A stretch of DNA of 64,000 nt, taken from positions 880,326 through 944,325 of the forward strand of contig OX243825.1 in the NCBI GenBank assembly GCA_945859605.1, in the 5' to 3' direction. Every line of letters begins with the position of its first letter. Within the stretch, counting starts at the first letter, position 1. This document shows, piece after piece, positions 9,901 through 22,190 of the stretch. This DNA is from Lumbricus rubellus (lineage: Eukaryota > Annelida > Clitellata > Crassiclitellata > Lumbricidae). Under the pieces are notes generated by a model. The model saw nothing but the letters and a program-made list of their open reading frames with translations, searched no databases and was not told where the DNA came from. The translations under genes were made by a program, and so were the position numbers.

Positions 9901-10884
9901 TCCTCGGGCTACCAGGGGGGGTTGTAACCACCCCCCCTAGGTTTTTCCCAAATAAAACTTTTTTCGTTTGGAATAAAATTTTGACGTTTTAAGTAGCTGT
10001 AGAGGATTCATTTGCGCACATTTTGAGCTAAAATGTGTGATGATATACCATACCATTCAAAAGTTATACCTGATATACCCGAGGCACCAGAGGGGGGTGG
10101 ATACTACCCCCCTTAGATTATCGGCTATATCTTATCCGTCCTTTGACATGAAGAGACACAAATTACACCATTCTGTAGAGGGAATGTGGGGCTACATTTT
10201 GGTGGTCACGGAGTTGTCTTTTGACAACCGGAAGTGCTCAAAATAAATTAAAATATATAAAAAGGTGTTTTATTTTCATAAAATTTTCATGTTTTTCCTA
10301 TTAAAAATTACTCATAATTAATTTTTCAAGAGAAATAAATTATGCCATTCTATAGAGGGCACTTAGGGCTATTTTTTGATACTAATTAATTTGATATTTG
10401 ATGACCGGAAGTGCTCAAAATAAATTTAAATGTGTGAAAATGTTGGGGGTTTTTTACAACGCAAACCGATAAGTCTGCGTAAACGTTTTTCAGCAGCTAA
10501 TACATGTTTTTTTTCTTTTTATTGTAATTAAAACTATCTTATTACTAGTTTTTATAGTTGGATATTGGACTTTATTATATGTAAACTATTTTTAAATAAA
10601 TAAATTATGTTAAAAACACAGAATCTAATATTTTGCTTATAAATGCGAAAGTATACATTTTGTGGAATCGACGGGTGCCTACGGTAAAAAATTCATAACT
10701 TCGGGGTGCTTTCATATATTTTAAACCTAAATATACCATTTTGTGCAGAAATGAATGCTGAATCCATTGGTGTATTACAAGTTATGATATCTCAAACCAA
10801 ACCCAAAATCCAGGAGGGGTGGTAACCACCCCCCCCCCCCCCCTTGGTAGTCAGTGTTACAAAAAAAGCTTGGTAGCCCGAGGG
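9901..10884. mobile_element. Non-autonomous piggyBac-like element, TTAA target site
   Basis: TTAA flanks both ends (9897-9900, 10885-10888). Terminal repeats are TCCTCGGGCTACCA on the left and CCCTCGGGCTACCA (complemented) on the right, 13 of 14 matching, in the CCC(T)-start style of TTAA-specific piggyBac elements. Inside are three G-run/C-run palindromes of the type GGGGGGTTGTAACCACCCCC (about 9914-9938, 10092-10117 and 10815-10842) and a direct repeat with CCGGAAGTGCTCAAAATAAA (about 10217 and 10404). At 984 bp with no transposase frame it is a MITE. Confidence 0.7.
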
Positions 10885-10954
10885 TTAAAAATATTTACAG
10901 TTCCAGTCTGATGCTACAGTTTCATTTGATTTTCTGTATCTAGTTTGGGAGTTG

Positions 10955-11150
10955 AATAAATGATTGGTAGAGTGAATTGGTGAATGAATGATCTGTGATA
11001 GAGCAACGGGTGAGCGAGTGAATGAGATTCAATGACAGCGAATGAGTAAATGAGCGAGTATCTAGCAAGTGAGTGAGTGATTGAGCAAGTGAGCGAGCGA
11101 GTGAGTGAGTAACTGAGTGAGCAAGCGAGAGAGCAACGAGCAAGTGTACT
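10955..11150. repeat. Degenerate GAGTGA/GAGCGA repeat
   Basis: Four- to eight-base units of GAGTGAGT, GAGCAAGT and GAGCGAGT fill the stretch. The minus-strand Ser/Leu/Thr-rich frame is a product of the repeat. Confidence 0.75.
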
Positions 11151-13010
11151 GGGGCCCTATAAGCATTCTCCATGACATGAGATATGAATATATCTATAAA
11201 ATCACGAAACACATTGATGGATGAAACATAGAAGGCTGTCTTCATCGAACGACCTGCCATCTAGCATCGACGCTGAATGTCATTCTTATTATTCCGGTTC
11301 CCTGTTTGCCGTTGGGTCCGAAGGACAGCGGGGTACCAGAGCATTAAATAAATGTATACCGATATCAAGTTGGAGATTGCAAGGTCTCTCTGGGGACGGC
11401 TGTCTAATTTTGCTGGGCGGACTATCTCGTCTGCAGAGGGGAACATGGGACTCGACTCGCCCCAATCGGGGCAAATTTGGTTATGGATGGGTCGATACAA
11501 GTGTACCAGCGCTTTCTTCGAGAAACCGATCCTCCTTATATGCGATGGCGTTTTGGCATTTTTGTCGGTTTTTGGAAATCGAAAACAAAGACCGTTTGAT
11601 AGGAATTTAATAGTGTCATTGTTCAAATGTGTTGTTATGGACATTGTTGGTAAATTGCCTTGTGAATCCTTTATTTTGGTTGTTTCATATTTATGTATGT
11701 TTAGTTTCAGTGGGTCTACGTATGAGAAGGTTTCAAACTGAGTGTCAATAATATCTGCTTTAGTACTGTGTAAAGTTCCGAAATAGAATCTAGGATAACG
11801 TGGATAACGTAAGTAGCATATAGAAGGCTATACGTTATTTTGGTCCATTTCAATTTTAAAGACTAATTCATCAATTGATCATTGAATGTTTCATCTATTG
11901 TTTTTTTTATTTGTTCGATTCATTTTCGAATTTAAAAAAAACTTGTTTCTTGGTGTCAAGTGGACATTTCTTGATTAAAAAAATGGTCAACAATGACAAC
12001 GTGAAACTTTTGAGTGGTAAATTTAACGATCATTTTAGGCCTACGTCTGAGGTTGGCCTAAATGCTCATGGAAAAATCTAAAATGGAGACGAAATTAATT
12101 TATTTCATTGCAGTATACTGTGCATTTGACGTTTCTGTTCCAATAAAATAGTGACTGTCCTAGTGGATATATTTTAGAAGTTTTCACGCAAGCTTAATGA
12201 AATTTAATCGCGATTAAATTGTGGAAATTACTGGATTAGCCTAAATTTATTTCTAGCATCGAGCCATAATATCATCATATCAGATCTCATTGATTATTTA
12301 TGTGCCAATTTCTGCCATTTCAACAATTCACCAGTCAAAACTAAATGAAAAAAATATTCAATAACAAAGCAGATCGACCTATTTTACGCTTCCATGGCTA
12401 TTTATAAAGTACAAAAATATCGATGGCATGAATTGAAGTTCAATTTTTTAAATCGTTGATACGCTATGCATGCTTCATATATTTTAATCATCCGATTTTC
12501 CGCGAAGTCGAAGCTTTGAAGTAATTTCGTCTGATTTCACGGTTGCCGGGACTTGTGATGTCCGGGGAATATTGATTTCTATCGTCTGCTGAAAATTACT
12601 GGGACAATTAGGAGCGACCACGCACTGTTTTGCCCCTTTTCCTTTTAAAAGCGGGATAAATTTCTCTGGAGAGGCAGGTAGGATGAAATATTGCGGGGTT
12701 GATATTGATGGATTGGAAGCATTTGAATGAGCAGAGAAGACAGGGAATTGAGTGATGGCCTTTTAATGTCGCGTATACATAAGACTTTATTTCTATTTCA
12801 ATGAGTCATTTATCTGAACAGCGCCGAGTTATGGTGTATTCGAAATGCGGACGTACGCCTACTCCATTGCAGCAGTATTGGCATTATTTGAAACAATATT
12901 TGTTATTAATTGTGTTAATACTACGGTGAGTTATGATGTGATCTTTTGTATCGTTCTGTTTATTTGAACAACATGATATTCTATTTATGAGGCTTCGATG
13001 GTTAAAGTGG
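11151..13010. other. Unique stretch with overlapping frames on both strands
   Basis: Frames of 127-129 codons overlap one another on opposite strands and in two plus frames between 11221 and 11741. None has a recognisable domain, and such mutual overlap argues against real coding. From 11750 to 13010 only AT-rich unique sequence is visible. Confidence 0.45.
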
Positions 13011-13011
13011 C

Positions 13012-13320
13012 TACCTTTGTCCTAAATTATTTAACCATAAATTCGTTTATCCTAAATTACATTTAGACTTAGTAACCTATAATTCTAAATTGCATTAATT
13101 CGAAGACACCTTTATCATGAATTAAAATTATCTTGAATTAGGCTACGTATATCCTATATTACATTTATCCTAAATGACTTTTTTTATATAGATTATCTTT
13201 TACCGTAAATTACATTTATCCAAACTACCTTTACCTAAATTGCCATCTATCGTAGAGTGCATTAAAATGTATTACCTTTTCTAATTAGTTTGATCTTAAA
13301 TTACATTCAGGCCTTCATCA
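13012..13320. repeat. Old degenerate tandem repeat, unit near CCTAAATTACATTTAT
   Basis: CTAAATTAC, GTAAATTAC and TTAAATTAC with an adjoining ATTTATCC recur every 20-40 bp. Divergence is high, so the array is ancient. Confidence 0.55.
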
Positions 13321-14240
13321 TTTTAGAGTAAGCTTTAAAATAATAAGAATTGCGTATTAAACAAGAATTTAAACAAATATTCTTGTTGTTGCAGGTCCAG
13401 GTTTCAGATTTGCAGATTTCATTGCTGAAAGTTCTACGATGCAGAACTCTCAGTGACAATAAATTTTAATCTTTAGAATTTCTCAAGCAATTAGAAAGAT
13501 GAAAGAAAGATGGCTAGGGTGTTTTCCGGTGATTGATTGACAGGTGTCACCTGCCAGTCCCAGATGTCTTCCTGTCACAGTCGTATAGCAGGTGGTTGAC
13601 TATGGCGATCATTGAGCAAGGTGATGCAGATGATGCATCATACATTGACATCATGGTACAGCGAACACGTGTTTGGTTGCGGTTCAGCGGCATTGTATGT
13701 TAAATAATTGGCGTCGCCCTCCTTCTTTCTCCAGGCTTGGGGCTAGCACTACCGCAGGAACATGGTCACAACACGTGATCTTTGCACCAACACAATTAAC
13801 CACGAAGATCATAGTAAACAAGGAGCAGTGGTTTCTTCTCACTTTTACAATCGTTACGGTGGTGTTCGGTGATCGGAGGATTTGAATGCCGATCCAAAGT
13901 CGGGGGTTAAAATCCACACCACATCAGCAAACTTTGGTTCGAGTTGTGCTCCACCTACATCCCTAACCAAAGCAGCTGTAATAAGTTCTGTGACCGCACA
14001 CTGCTGGTGGGAAGGTGAGACGGCGTGGGACACACGCGAGAACTTCCATCTTGGCAATTATACGACCATAATAAACCACCATGGACGACGTGTGATGATA
14101 ATAAAATGTATCGGTGATGTTTTAACGACTGCGAATGAACGGTGGAAACTTGTTTATTTCTCCTCGGACAATTATTTGCCTCCGAATGACGACCTCGAGT
14201 GTAAACAAACCTTGACCCTGCCCCTTACCGTCTCAGGTTG
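13321..14240. other. Unique stretch, no gene recognised
   Basis: A 119-codon plus-strand frame (13882-14241) overlaps 67- and 77-codon minus-strand frames. No motif or domain is recognised and the opposite-strand overlap makes coding unlikely. Confidence 0.4.
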
Positions 14241-14545
14241 AGATGTGGAAGGCAGTTAATAGTTTCACTTTTGAGATGTGGAGAGCAATTAACCAACTGT
14301 AGGCTACCGTCTGACGTTGAAGTATTCAGGTCAGTTAACAGTTTCACTTTGAGATGTGGTGGGCAGTTAGCCGTCTACGTTGAGAGGTGGATGAAAGTTA
14401 GGTGTGAAGGGTAGTTAACCGTCTCATTTTGTGGTGTGAAGGGCAGTTGATCTTCTCACTGTGAGATGTGAAGGAGCAGTTAACCGTCTCATTTTGTGGT
14501 GTGAAGGGCAGTTGACCGTCTCACTTTGAGACGTGGAGGACAGCT
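14241..14545. repeat. ~33-bp minisatellite, GGGCAGTTAACCGTCTCA(C/T)TTT unit
   Basis: About nine copies of GCAGTT(A/G)ACCGTCTCACTTTGAGATGTGGAGG in two flavours: one with TTTGAGATGTGGA, the other with TTTTGTGGTGTGAA. Near the right end the flavours alternate, indicating duplication of a dimer. Confidence 0.8.
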
Positions 14546-15229
14546 CTCTGTGTAACTTATTTTTTTGACTGGTTTATGATGGCAAGAGGAAGATTCCGTT
14601 CTGTCCAATGGCAAAGATGATCAGTGTTTTATTGAGCATCTTCAGCTTCGCTGCTTCTGATCTCATGGCTAAACTAAAACTGCTCAAGGTAACCGTGGTT
14701 GAAAATCACTTGATATAATGCCATGGGCGGACAGGCCGGTTGATAATCTCAGACAGGCAGGCAGACAGATACACTGATTAACAGGTATACGTGGAGGCAG
14801 GCATACAGACAGACAGGCGTAGCTGTTGATTAGGTTTTTAGGCCAAACCCTGTTAAGATATAGTTGATTGATCGCCCCAACTCTGCGGTCTGTCTTGGCA
14901 GAGCGACACTGCTGCGTATCTGTTGAAGGAGTCTTGGCAAGGAGGTGTCTTCTCCGCCCCCGATCGGTGTAGTTTTCATATTTGTCGCGGTAGGGGGCGT
15001 ACACCCCGTTGAGATTCTGGCTTTGCAACTTCTTCTCTGGTCTCTGCCTCCTTTACATCTTCCCCGTACCTGTCAGATGGTTAGCAGGAGAGTTATCCTG
15101 CCCCGGAGGTCAGAGGTGGCCGGTCGAACTGGTGCCAACGGAGTCCAGGGGTCATTAGGCGCGATTTGGCTGGCCCAGGCTGCAGGGGTATCTTTGACAC
15201 TGACGATGTGTTGATTACTGCTATCTGAG
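14546..15229. other. Unique stretch with a short CAGG/CAGA run
   Basis: 14745-14820 holds an impure GGCAGGCAGACAGA run. The rest is unique and somewhat GC-richer. The frames at 14684-15214 overlap on opposite strands and contain nothing recognisable. Confidence 0.4.
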
Positions 15230-15360
15230 TGGATGCTCAGGTCTTCTTCCCTCTCCTGCCCTCTTCCTCCTATGCCTTCTTCCTTCTTTGTCCTCTTCTC
15301 TCTCTGACCTCTCCCTTTCCTGCCCTCGTCCCTCTCTGGCCTCTTCCCTCCTGTCTCCTT
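15230..15360. repeat. Pyrimidine-rich CTCTTCC/CCTGCCCTC tract
   Basis: Degenerate TCTCCTGCCCTCTTCC units, about 20 bp, on the plus strand. Confidence 0.6.
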
Positions 15361-17328
15361 TTTCATATCTGCATGTGTGGCGTTGGATTTCATTTTCACA
15401 CGTATCCCCCTCAGCAGTCAGTGAAAGTGTGAGAGGATCGTCTGTGGTCGAATCCGATATATCAAGCTCCCAACCACCTCTCTCACCTCTGCTCGTCTTC
15501 GTGTTACTTCAATCTTTGACCTCCCGCTGAAAACATCTTCAACTGCTGACCGTAACAAGCTGACCTTTTGGTATCTTTACCCTGGTCAAGAGGGTGAGGG
15601 CATGGAAATCTGTTTGGGAGACTGGCCCAGCACTTTCTGACGGGTTTCAGTACACTGGAAAGTTAATCAGATGCATGATTTACTGCACTTCTGCCCAGTC
15701 ATCCTTTTACCTTGGAAATATCCTTGTGTGGAGGGTGGAGGAGTATAATTGATAAGAGTAGATGATTAAATTGTGATGTTTATATCGTTGCATCTGACTT
15801 CAGCTTTCGTCAAAATCTTGACCTAATTTTAGAATATTGGTTAAACACGGTGATGAAATAAAGGTACACATATGAGTGTCCGTTTTTTATTATCTATAGG
15901 GCCTAAACACTTCTCGATCAGTGATTGTAAAAGACCACTGCTTCTAGTTAGTATTTATCTCATGACAAGATTCTTAGATTACACGAGATTAAAATATACT
16001 GAAGTAGGCATACATATCCTTTTCTCTTTCCGGACCTGAAACTTTTCCCCCGAGGATCACAGACCGACAGGAATTTCCTTCCGCTGCTACCTAATAGATT
16101 TCTAATATGTTTTAAATGTCTTTATGCCCCATTGAACCTCGGTTTGAAATGGGGTGTTGGTCCCAGCGGGTCTTCCGTCATTAAAAGGAGTCTGACTTGA
16201 GGGTTAGAATTGAACCCTTGTACGAAAGACCCCTATAATTGAGTAACAATTAACCAAGGAGCTATTGAGCATTAGCGTGGGTGGGTGCTAACATCTGTCA
16301 CATAATTCTAGACTTGTGGGGTGATAAACACAACTCCTCCTACTTTGCCTCTGAGGAGCAGACAATCACCATTTTCTTCCAATAATGACCTATTCTTATC
16401 CAATAAATTAAAGAACCATCTTCACTGCTAATGTTGGTTTCTGTTGCTTTTGACTTTGGTGTCATTGTTGTAACCACAGTGTTACTGTTCTATTTTTGAG
16501 GCTGTTATTTCCTAGATAGCCTAGTTTTAATTTGTGGCAACTAGATAAAAAAAATAAGTGGCAGTAATCGCGACGAACTGTATTTAATTGTTGGTCGTTA
16601 ACAAATAAAATCATTGCATCAAGCCATATTATTATTAACTTTTAATGTATTTAACTTGTTTCTTTTTACAGACTGAAACCATTCCATTCTATTATGGTAT
16701 AATGACTGGACTAGTGATTGTGCTATCATGTAGAGCTCAATGTCTAGAATTATATAGCGCTTATTTGGTAACGTGTTTACTGTTTAGTACATACGATTAT
16801 ATAAAAATAGTTCGATTTTCCTTTAAAAAATCAGACATGTTGTTCATTCTGCATCAGAATGAGACAAAGGCCAATTAAATGGCGTCGAGGGTTTCAAAAG
16901 GTCACACAGTGCTACCACCTTGGTCTAATAATGAACGCTCCAATCAATACAGAGACCCCTGCTTGAGTGGAATTATAGCTCTGTGGAAATGCGGTGGGTG
17001 ACGTGGAATGTTATTGGGAAGGTAGTTACGTTTCCGACCTGGAAAAAACAGGGAGTAGGCCTACGTGTCTAGCATTGTTCCGTGTTGGTCTCTGTATGGA
17101 TCGGAATTTCTTTGTTTCCCTTTCGCGTCACGAAGTGACGAAGGAGACAGGTCAGCTCGAAAGTTCTCTTAGGTATGATTCTGATTTCAGTTGAGACCAT
17201 TGCGTGACGAAAAGGTATGACTGAAATTATTAACAAAATGGAGAATTATATGTTGTTATTTTAATGCACTCCAGGTCTATAATAAGGTTGCAAGGTTGTG
17301 CATTTTCCTGTAAATCCTGAGATTATAT
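15361..17328. other. Unique stretch, nothing recognised
   Basis: Almost 2 kb of AT-rich sequence with no frame beyond 77 codons, no tandem repeat and no inverted pair that I could find. One TAGGCCTA octamer lies at 17056. Confidence 0.45.
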
Positions 17329-17495
17329 GGGCCAGCATAAATGCACCTACTTTGAATGCGTAGGCCTATAACTCAGCCAATATTTGTAATTTATTTTTAC
17401 TCAATGTGTCAAATCAAAGGCATTTCACTCTAATTGCAAAAATTGGCTGAGTTATAGGCCCTACGCATTCGAAGTCGGTGTATTTATGCTGGCCC
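17329..17495. mobile_element. Short MITE with ~58-bp terminal inverted repeats
   Basis: 17329-17386 and 17437-17495 are near-perfect reverse complements: GGGCCAGCATAAAT at the outer end, then GAATGCGTAGGCCTATAACT and AGCCAAT inward, with a few mismatches and one indel. The AT-rich centre is about 50 bp. No coding capacity. The target-site duplication is not clear, so the superfamily is left open. Confidence 0.65.
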
Positions 17496-18454
17496 AACCT
17501 GTATGTTTATTCTGTTCTCATATCAATAAATTTTGTTTGTAAAAGCAAACGTAGACCTATGCTTTTAAAACCATATCCCAGGTTAGAAATAGGCTACCGT
17601 TTTCTTCTATTAAAGTTTTGCTTTGATCAACCATTTTATTTTTCGTTGAAAATTCCACATTGTTTCGTTCTTTAGTCCGCCATTTTGTTTCGCTGGTAGT
17701 GCCAGCGATTTCTTTGCAGCGTGGATTCTTCGGTGTGACTTTTGTGACGATAATTAACGTAGAAATGAATCGTTGTCTTGCTATCGATTTGTCTGTCTGT
17801 GCAATAATGCATGGCAGACGTTATTTCGAGCTGTTTTGGCATTCGCTGGTGTTTTATCTCTTGGCACTTGGCACAAGTAGTTCACGTTCTTGGCATTTGG
17901 CGTGAATACACCTTTGCTCGGTTATGGCTGCGTCTTTTTTAACGCGTTGTTTGCCAGCTGTTTCTAAGTAGCAGTTGCCCGGAATGGATTTTTTAAATCG
18001 CTTTTAACTCTCGGTCTTACTTTTTAGACAACGATCTTTCTCCGTAAGAGAAAGGGTTTTTAGCAGTGTTTCTGCTTGTCGATTTTTTACCTACAACTCG
18101 CAGGCCGGTAATAAATTTGGTTATGAGTTGGACTTGACGGTAAGTGTTCATTCATGCGTGCTAACCATTGTTACGCCACAGTGGAATACATTACCGAAAA
18201 AGTAATCAATCTAAAACACGATTACATTACGATTGATGCCGTTGGGGGTTGAGATCAGTGTTGCTTCCATGGTTGGTTGATTGTCATGGATGGCCGGTGA
18301 AGAGTGACCATTTGATGTTTCTGATGGAAGAGCTTTAGCCACTGGATCTTCTCATGGACCGTTGATTCCATGTAGAAGGGCAATATTCATTGTCTTTTAT
18401 TCTTTTGTTTTAAGCCATTCCTAACAATCGCTTTATTATAAGACAGTCTTCTTT
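17496..18454. other. Unique stretch, nothing recognised
   Basis: AT-rich unique sequence. Frames of 65-81 codons on the plus strand lack motifs. Confidence 0.4.
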
Positions 18455-18625
18455 TAACTGTCTGTCTGTCTCTGTCTGTCTCTGTCTGCTTCTGTATGTG
18501 TATATATCTGCGTGTGTGTCTATATATGTACGTTTCTGTGTACTGTTTACCGCATCTGTGTTTAAGTCCGTCTGTTTCTATGTCTGGCTGAAACCCTCTG
18601 TCTGTCAGTCCTTATGTATCGGTCC
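18455..18625. repeat. Impure (CTGT)n repeat
   Basis: TCTGTCTGTC units grade into CTGTGT and CTGTTTC variants. Confidence 0.7.
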
Positions 18626-19678
18626 ATCCTTTCGTGTCCCTCTGTTCGTTTTTTAGCCAGAGGAAACTTATTAACCTTTGGAGATTGGAGGTCGACGATA
18701 GTCTTAGTTCTAATCCGTTTCGTAATTAACAGCCGTGATGTAAAAACGAGAGAGTCTGATTCCGAATATTGATGGATTATAATCTTCCGATCACCGTTCC
18801 TTCATCTGCTTCTTCTTATATCTTCTTCTCGTCGAATCCTTATATGGCTTTCTCCGTTCGCTTCCTCCATCTCCACTGCTGTCATAACGGAGTCGCTTTG
18901 AAGAGGGATTGTCTCTCGGTCTGTGTCTGTTTCTATGTCTGCTGGTCTTAAAACCTCGAGATCTCGATTAAGTCTCTGCATTATTAAATGCTCATCAATC
19001 TACTGCAAACCAAAACCCCATGCAGGGATGGGTTCCGTGATACTCAGGGTAAGGCCCTTTGCGATTACTAAAGTGATTATAACTTTTAATTTTAAGAGAA
19101 TATTTTAAAATTAATTAATTAATCTAATTTTAAGTTAATTTCTCTTTCCCTGACTATCCTTATTGGTTCAGAAGGTTGTTGTAAGCTGAATTTTAGCATA
19201 ATACTTGTGTAGCACCTAAGGGTGTAGCTGAGGGTGTGGTTGTTTTGGGTATTTGAACATCCCCGTATTGAAATACGGTAATGTAAAATGGAATAGTGCA
19301 TTTAGCCTATACTTGCCTGTGATGTAAGAACTACGGTGTGTAATGTATTGGTTGTCCAGAATTCGCTATGAGAGTTCACGGTGCTTCTCCAAACCTATTA
19401 TATAGTCATTTGCTTCGCTTGCTTGTGGGTTTGCTCACGGTCGAGTAAACACCCTTCAGAAAAAATCCTCGCTGTGGCTACTCTAAGACTATTCCTCAAT
19501 TCCACAACATCGTCTTAAAAATGCCACCGAGGTGTAGAACAGTGTCACGTACGTATTAAGCTTTGCACATGTAGGCTAGATGTGACATATTTCTAAACAT
19601 TGAAGAACCGAGAGTATATTTGAATCGGAAGAAAAGTATTGCATGAATCGGTAATTATTGTGAAGTGGTTGTCTATAG
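18626..19678. other. Unique stretch, nothing recognised
   Basis: No repeat or gene signal beyond frames of about 60 codons. Confidence 0.4.
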
Positions 19679-19681
19679 CAC

Positions 19682-19715
<34 letters not shown>

Positions 19716-20025
19716 TCAACAGAAAGAGAATAGGCAACAGTAACAACCGACAAAACTGCATCCATAGCAACGACAAGCGAAGAGTGAGCAAGGCAGGTTG
19801 AGTATATATATACAGCATGCAGTCGATTTTGGTAATGAGAGCTAATCATCCCGGGATTAGAAGGCTATCGATGTTCTAATTCGGATTGGCTTTCCCTCCT
19901 TCTCCTCCTTCTCTTCCTCCTTCTTCTCCCCTCCTCCTCCTTTCCTCTTTCCACGAAGGCCTCCTCATTCCTCCCCCATCCTCCCCCATCCTCCTCCATC
20001 CCCCTTCATCCTCCTCGTCAAGCCG
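19679..20025. repeat. (CAA)n run, unique spacer, then TCC-rich pyrimidine tract
   Basis: 19679-19720 is mostly CAA. 19890-20025 is TCCTCCTTC-rich. Confidence 0.75.
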
Positions 20026-20218
20026 CCATTATTGTCTTTTGCCGTCGGCGTTATGCAAAGAAAACCTTTCGTAATGACACTTATTAAAATAATTGCCTAC
20101 GCATTTCCTTGTAGAATCATGTTGTGGCTGCATGGCGATGTGTGTGTGTGGTGTGTGTGCTTACTGGTTGGATGGACGCGGAGCTGGTCAGGCATTCCCT
20201 TGAACCGAGCTTATTAGG

Positions 20219-20500
20219 TAGACTGACAAACAGGCAGGCAGGCAGATAGACAGGCAGACAGACAAACAGGCAGACATGCAGACAGACAAACAGGCAGGCA
20301 AGCAGACGGAGATTTTTTTAAAGATGGCAGGGATTATGGAACAAGAAGATAGATTGTGTGCATGCGTGTGTGAGACACAGATAAACAGAGAGATAGACAG
20401 ACAGACAGAGAGATGCAGAGAGGAAGACAGACATTGAGATAGACAACCAGACAGACATTGAGACAGGTCGACGCTGACAGGGAGATACACAGTAAGGCAA
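20219..20500. repeat. CAGG/CAGA tetranucleotide array
   Basis: GGCAGGCAGACAGACAAACAGG blocks (20225-20310), a unique spacer, then AGACAGACAGAGAG (20380-20480). Confidence 0.8.
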
Positions 20501-20675
20501 CCTGCTGCATAAGTAGAGAGATTGACGATTTTACAATGAATACAGGTATTACATGTAGGTAAGTATGTCAATTTGGTAGAGGAGTGGCAAGATGCAGGTA
20601 CAATATCCAGCCATCTGCATAGCAATATAAATTACTGATAATTATTTACTTACAGGTGCCAAATAATTTCGGACT

Positions 20676-20677
<2 letters not shown>

Positions 20678-20708
<31 letters not shown>

Positions 20709-20860
20709 TTGTTGTTGAAATCACTGATTGATTCATTGAATGACTTTTATCGATTGATTGAATTATTGATTGACAGGATTGGTCCATCCTATTCATTCAC
20801 TCACTCGTCGAATGATCATTTCTTTGACTGATTTAATGGTACCATCTGTTCTTATCATTC
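20678..20860. repeat. (GAT)n and degenerate ATTGATTGA repeats
   Basis: About ten GAT units at 20678-20708 followed by GATTGATTCATTGAATGA-type sequence to about 20850. Confidence 0.75.
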
Positions 20861-21520
20861 CAAAGATTCGCTCTAGGCATCAAAGCTCTGGCGATTACCT
20901 GCTAATGAGGAGCTTATAGTTGTACAAAATGTACAGGTATAGACTGCTCGCCATAAGAACTCGGCCTCCCAATCTGCACCAGCTATACGCCTATATTAAA
21001 CGGGAAATGGATTAAGGCGAAATTATTTGGCACCTGCAGTAAGATATTCATCTCATTTATGACAAGGTATAATTATTATAGTCTACTCCCTCTGTACCTG
21101 GGAAGTCAGACTAGCACACGAGAGCTCCCAATAAGAGTACTCTATAATTGAATTCGAGCCATTCTATTTCTTATCGATAATCCTCCTAAGACAAATGGGA
21201 ATGAGGAAGAGGAGTAGGAGGAAGCGAAGGATGAAGATTGGTAAGGAAGATGCTCAGAGAGGAGGTTGGAGTAAAGGTGGTCAGAAAAAATAATGTTTCG
21301 ACACACCTGAGCTGCCTCACCTGTTTGGATCAGTTTAACATGAAACTATACAAATTCAGTTCTTTATTGAAAGCCAGCCAAAGACCAGAGAAAACTCTAT
21401 GTCCAACCTTTTAGCCTTCTCAGGTTTAAAATTACTTAAGCCTATCAATAGAACCCAAGGCCATTTGTGTTCGTCTTCTTTTATTTTCGAACCAGGTATA
21501 GGCATAATAATTATATCCTA
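20861..21520. other. Unique stretch, nothing recognised
   Basis: No tandem or inverted repeat. Open frames are short and overlap the start of the following inverted-repeat element. Confidence 0.35.
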
Positions 21521-21757
21521 CCTTTTAACGGTTTACTATCAAAACCGCGCACACAAAACCGCGCACACAAAACCGCGATTCACAAAACCGCGCACCCTCA
21601 GAACCGCGCACGATCATTATCGCGCACTATCATAACCGCGCTTGTTTGTTCAAATTCGAAATTGAAACGTTCGATGGGCTTACGAACATTCCTTTGAAAC
21701 TAGTATTCGGTCGACGATCCTAACCACTCTTGTTTGAGCATCTGTTTAAGCGGTGTC

Positions 21758-21853
21758 ACGACAACTGGTCTATAGCCTACAGACAACTCGTCTAACGACA
21801 ACTTGTCTACAGACAACTGGTCTAACGACATCTGGTCTACATACAACTGGTCC
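21758..21853. repeat. 13-14-bp minisatellite ACGACAACTGGTCTAC
   Basis: Six or seven copies of GACAACTGGTCTA(A/C) alternate ACGACAA and AC(A)GACAA starts, inside the CCGCGCAC-flanked element. Confidence 0.8.
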
Positions 21854-21860
21854 AGCGCTT

Positions 21861-22190
21861 GAGAAATGGAAGCTGGATTAAATTATTTAGATTTGAAATG
21901 GAGGCTGGGTTGATGAAAAACGCAAGAGAAATTGAGGCTGGATGAAGGTTCTTTTACAGATAAAATAGAAGCTGGATTAACGAAAACGCATGAGAAATGG
22001 AAGCTGGATGCATGTATTTTAGATATGAAACAGAGGCTGGATTGATGAAAAACACTTAAGAAATGGAAGCTGGATGAAGGTATTTATATATTTTTTATAT
22101 ATGATATAGAATCTGGATTGACGAAAATAACGCATGAGAAATGGAAGCTGGATTTTTATATATGAAATAGAAGCTGGATGCATGTTGAAA
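21861..22190. repeat. ~50-bp minisatellite GAGAAATGGAAGCTGGAT
   Basis: Copies pair GAAATGGAAGCTGGATGAA with an AT-rich ATATGAAATAGAAGCTGGAT half. About seven degenerate copies, inside the same element. Confidence 0.75.

Noticed and set aside
11221..11741. Pair of ~128-codon frames on opposite strands plus a second plus-strand frame
   Set aside because: Mutually overlapping on both strands with no motif; at most one could be real and none is supported.
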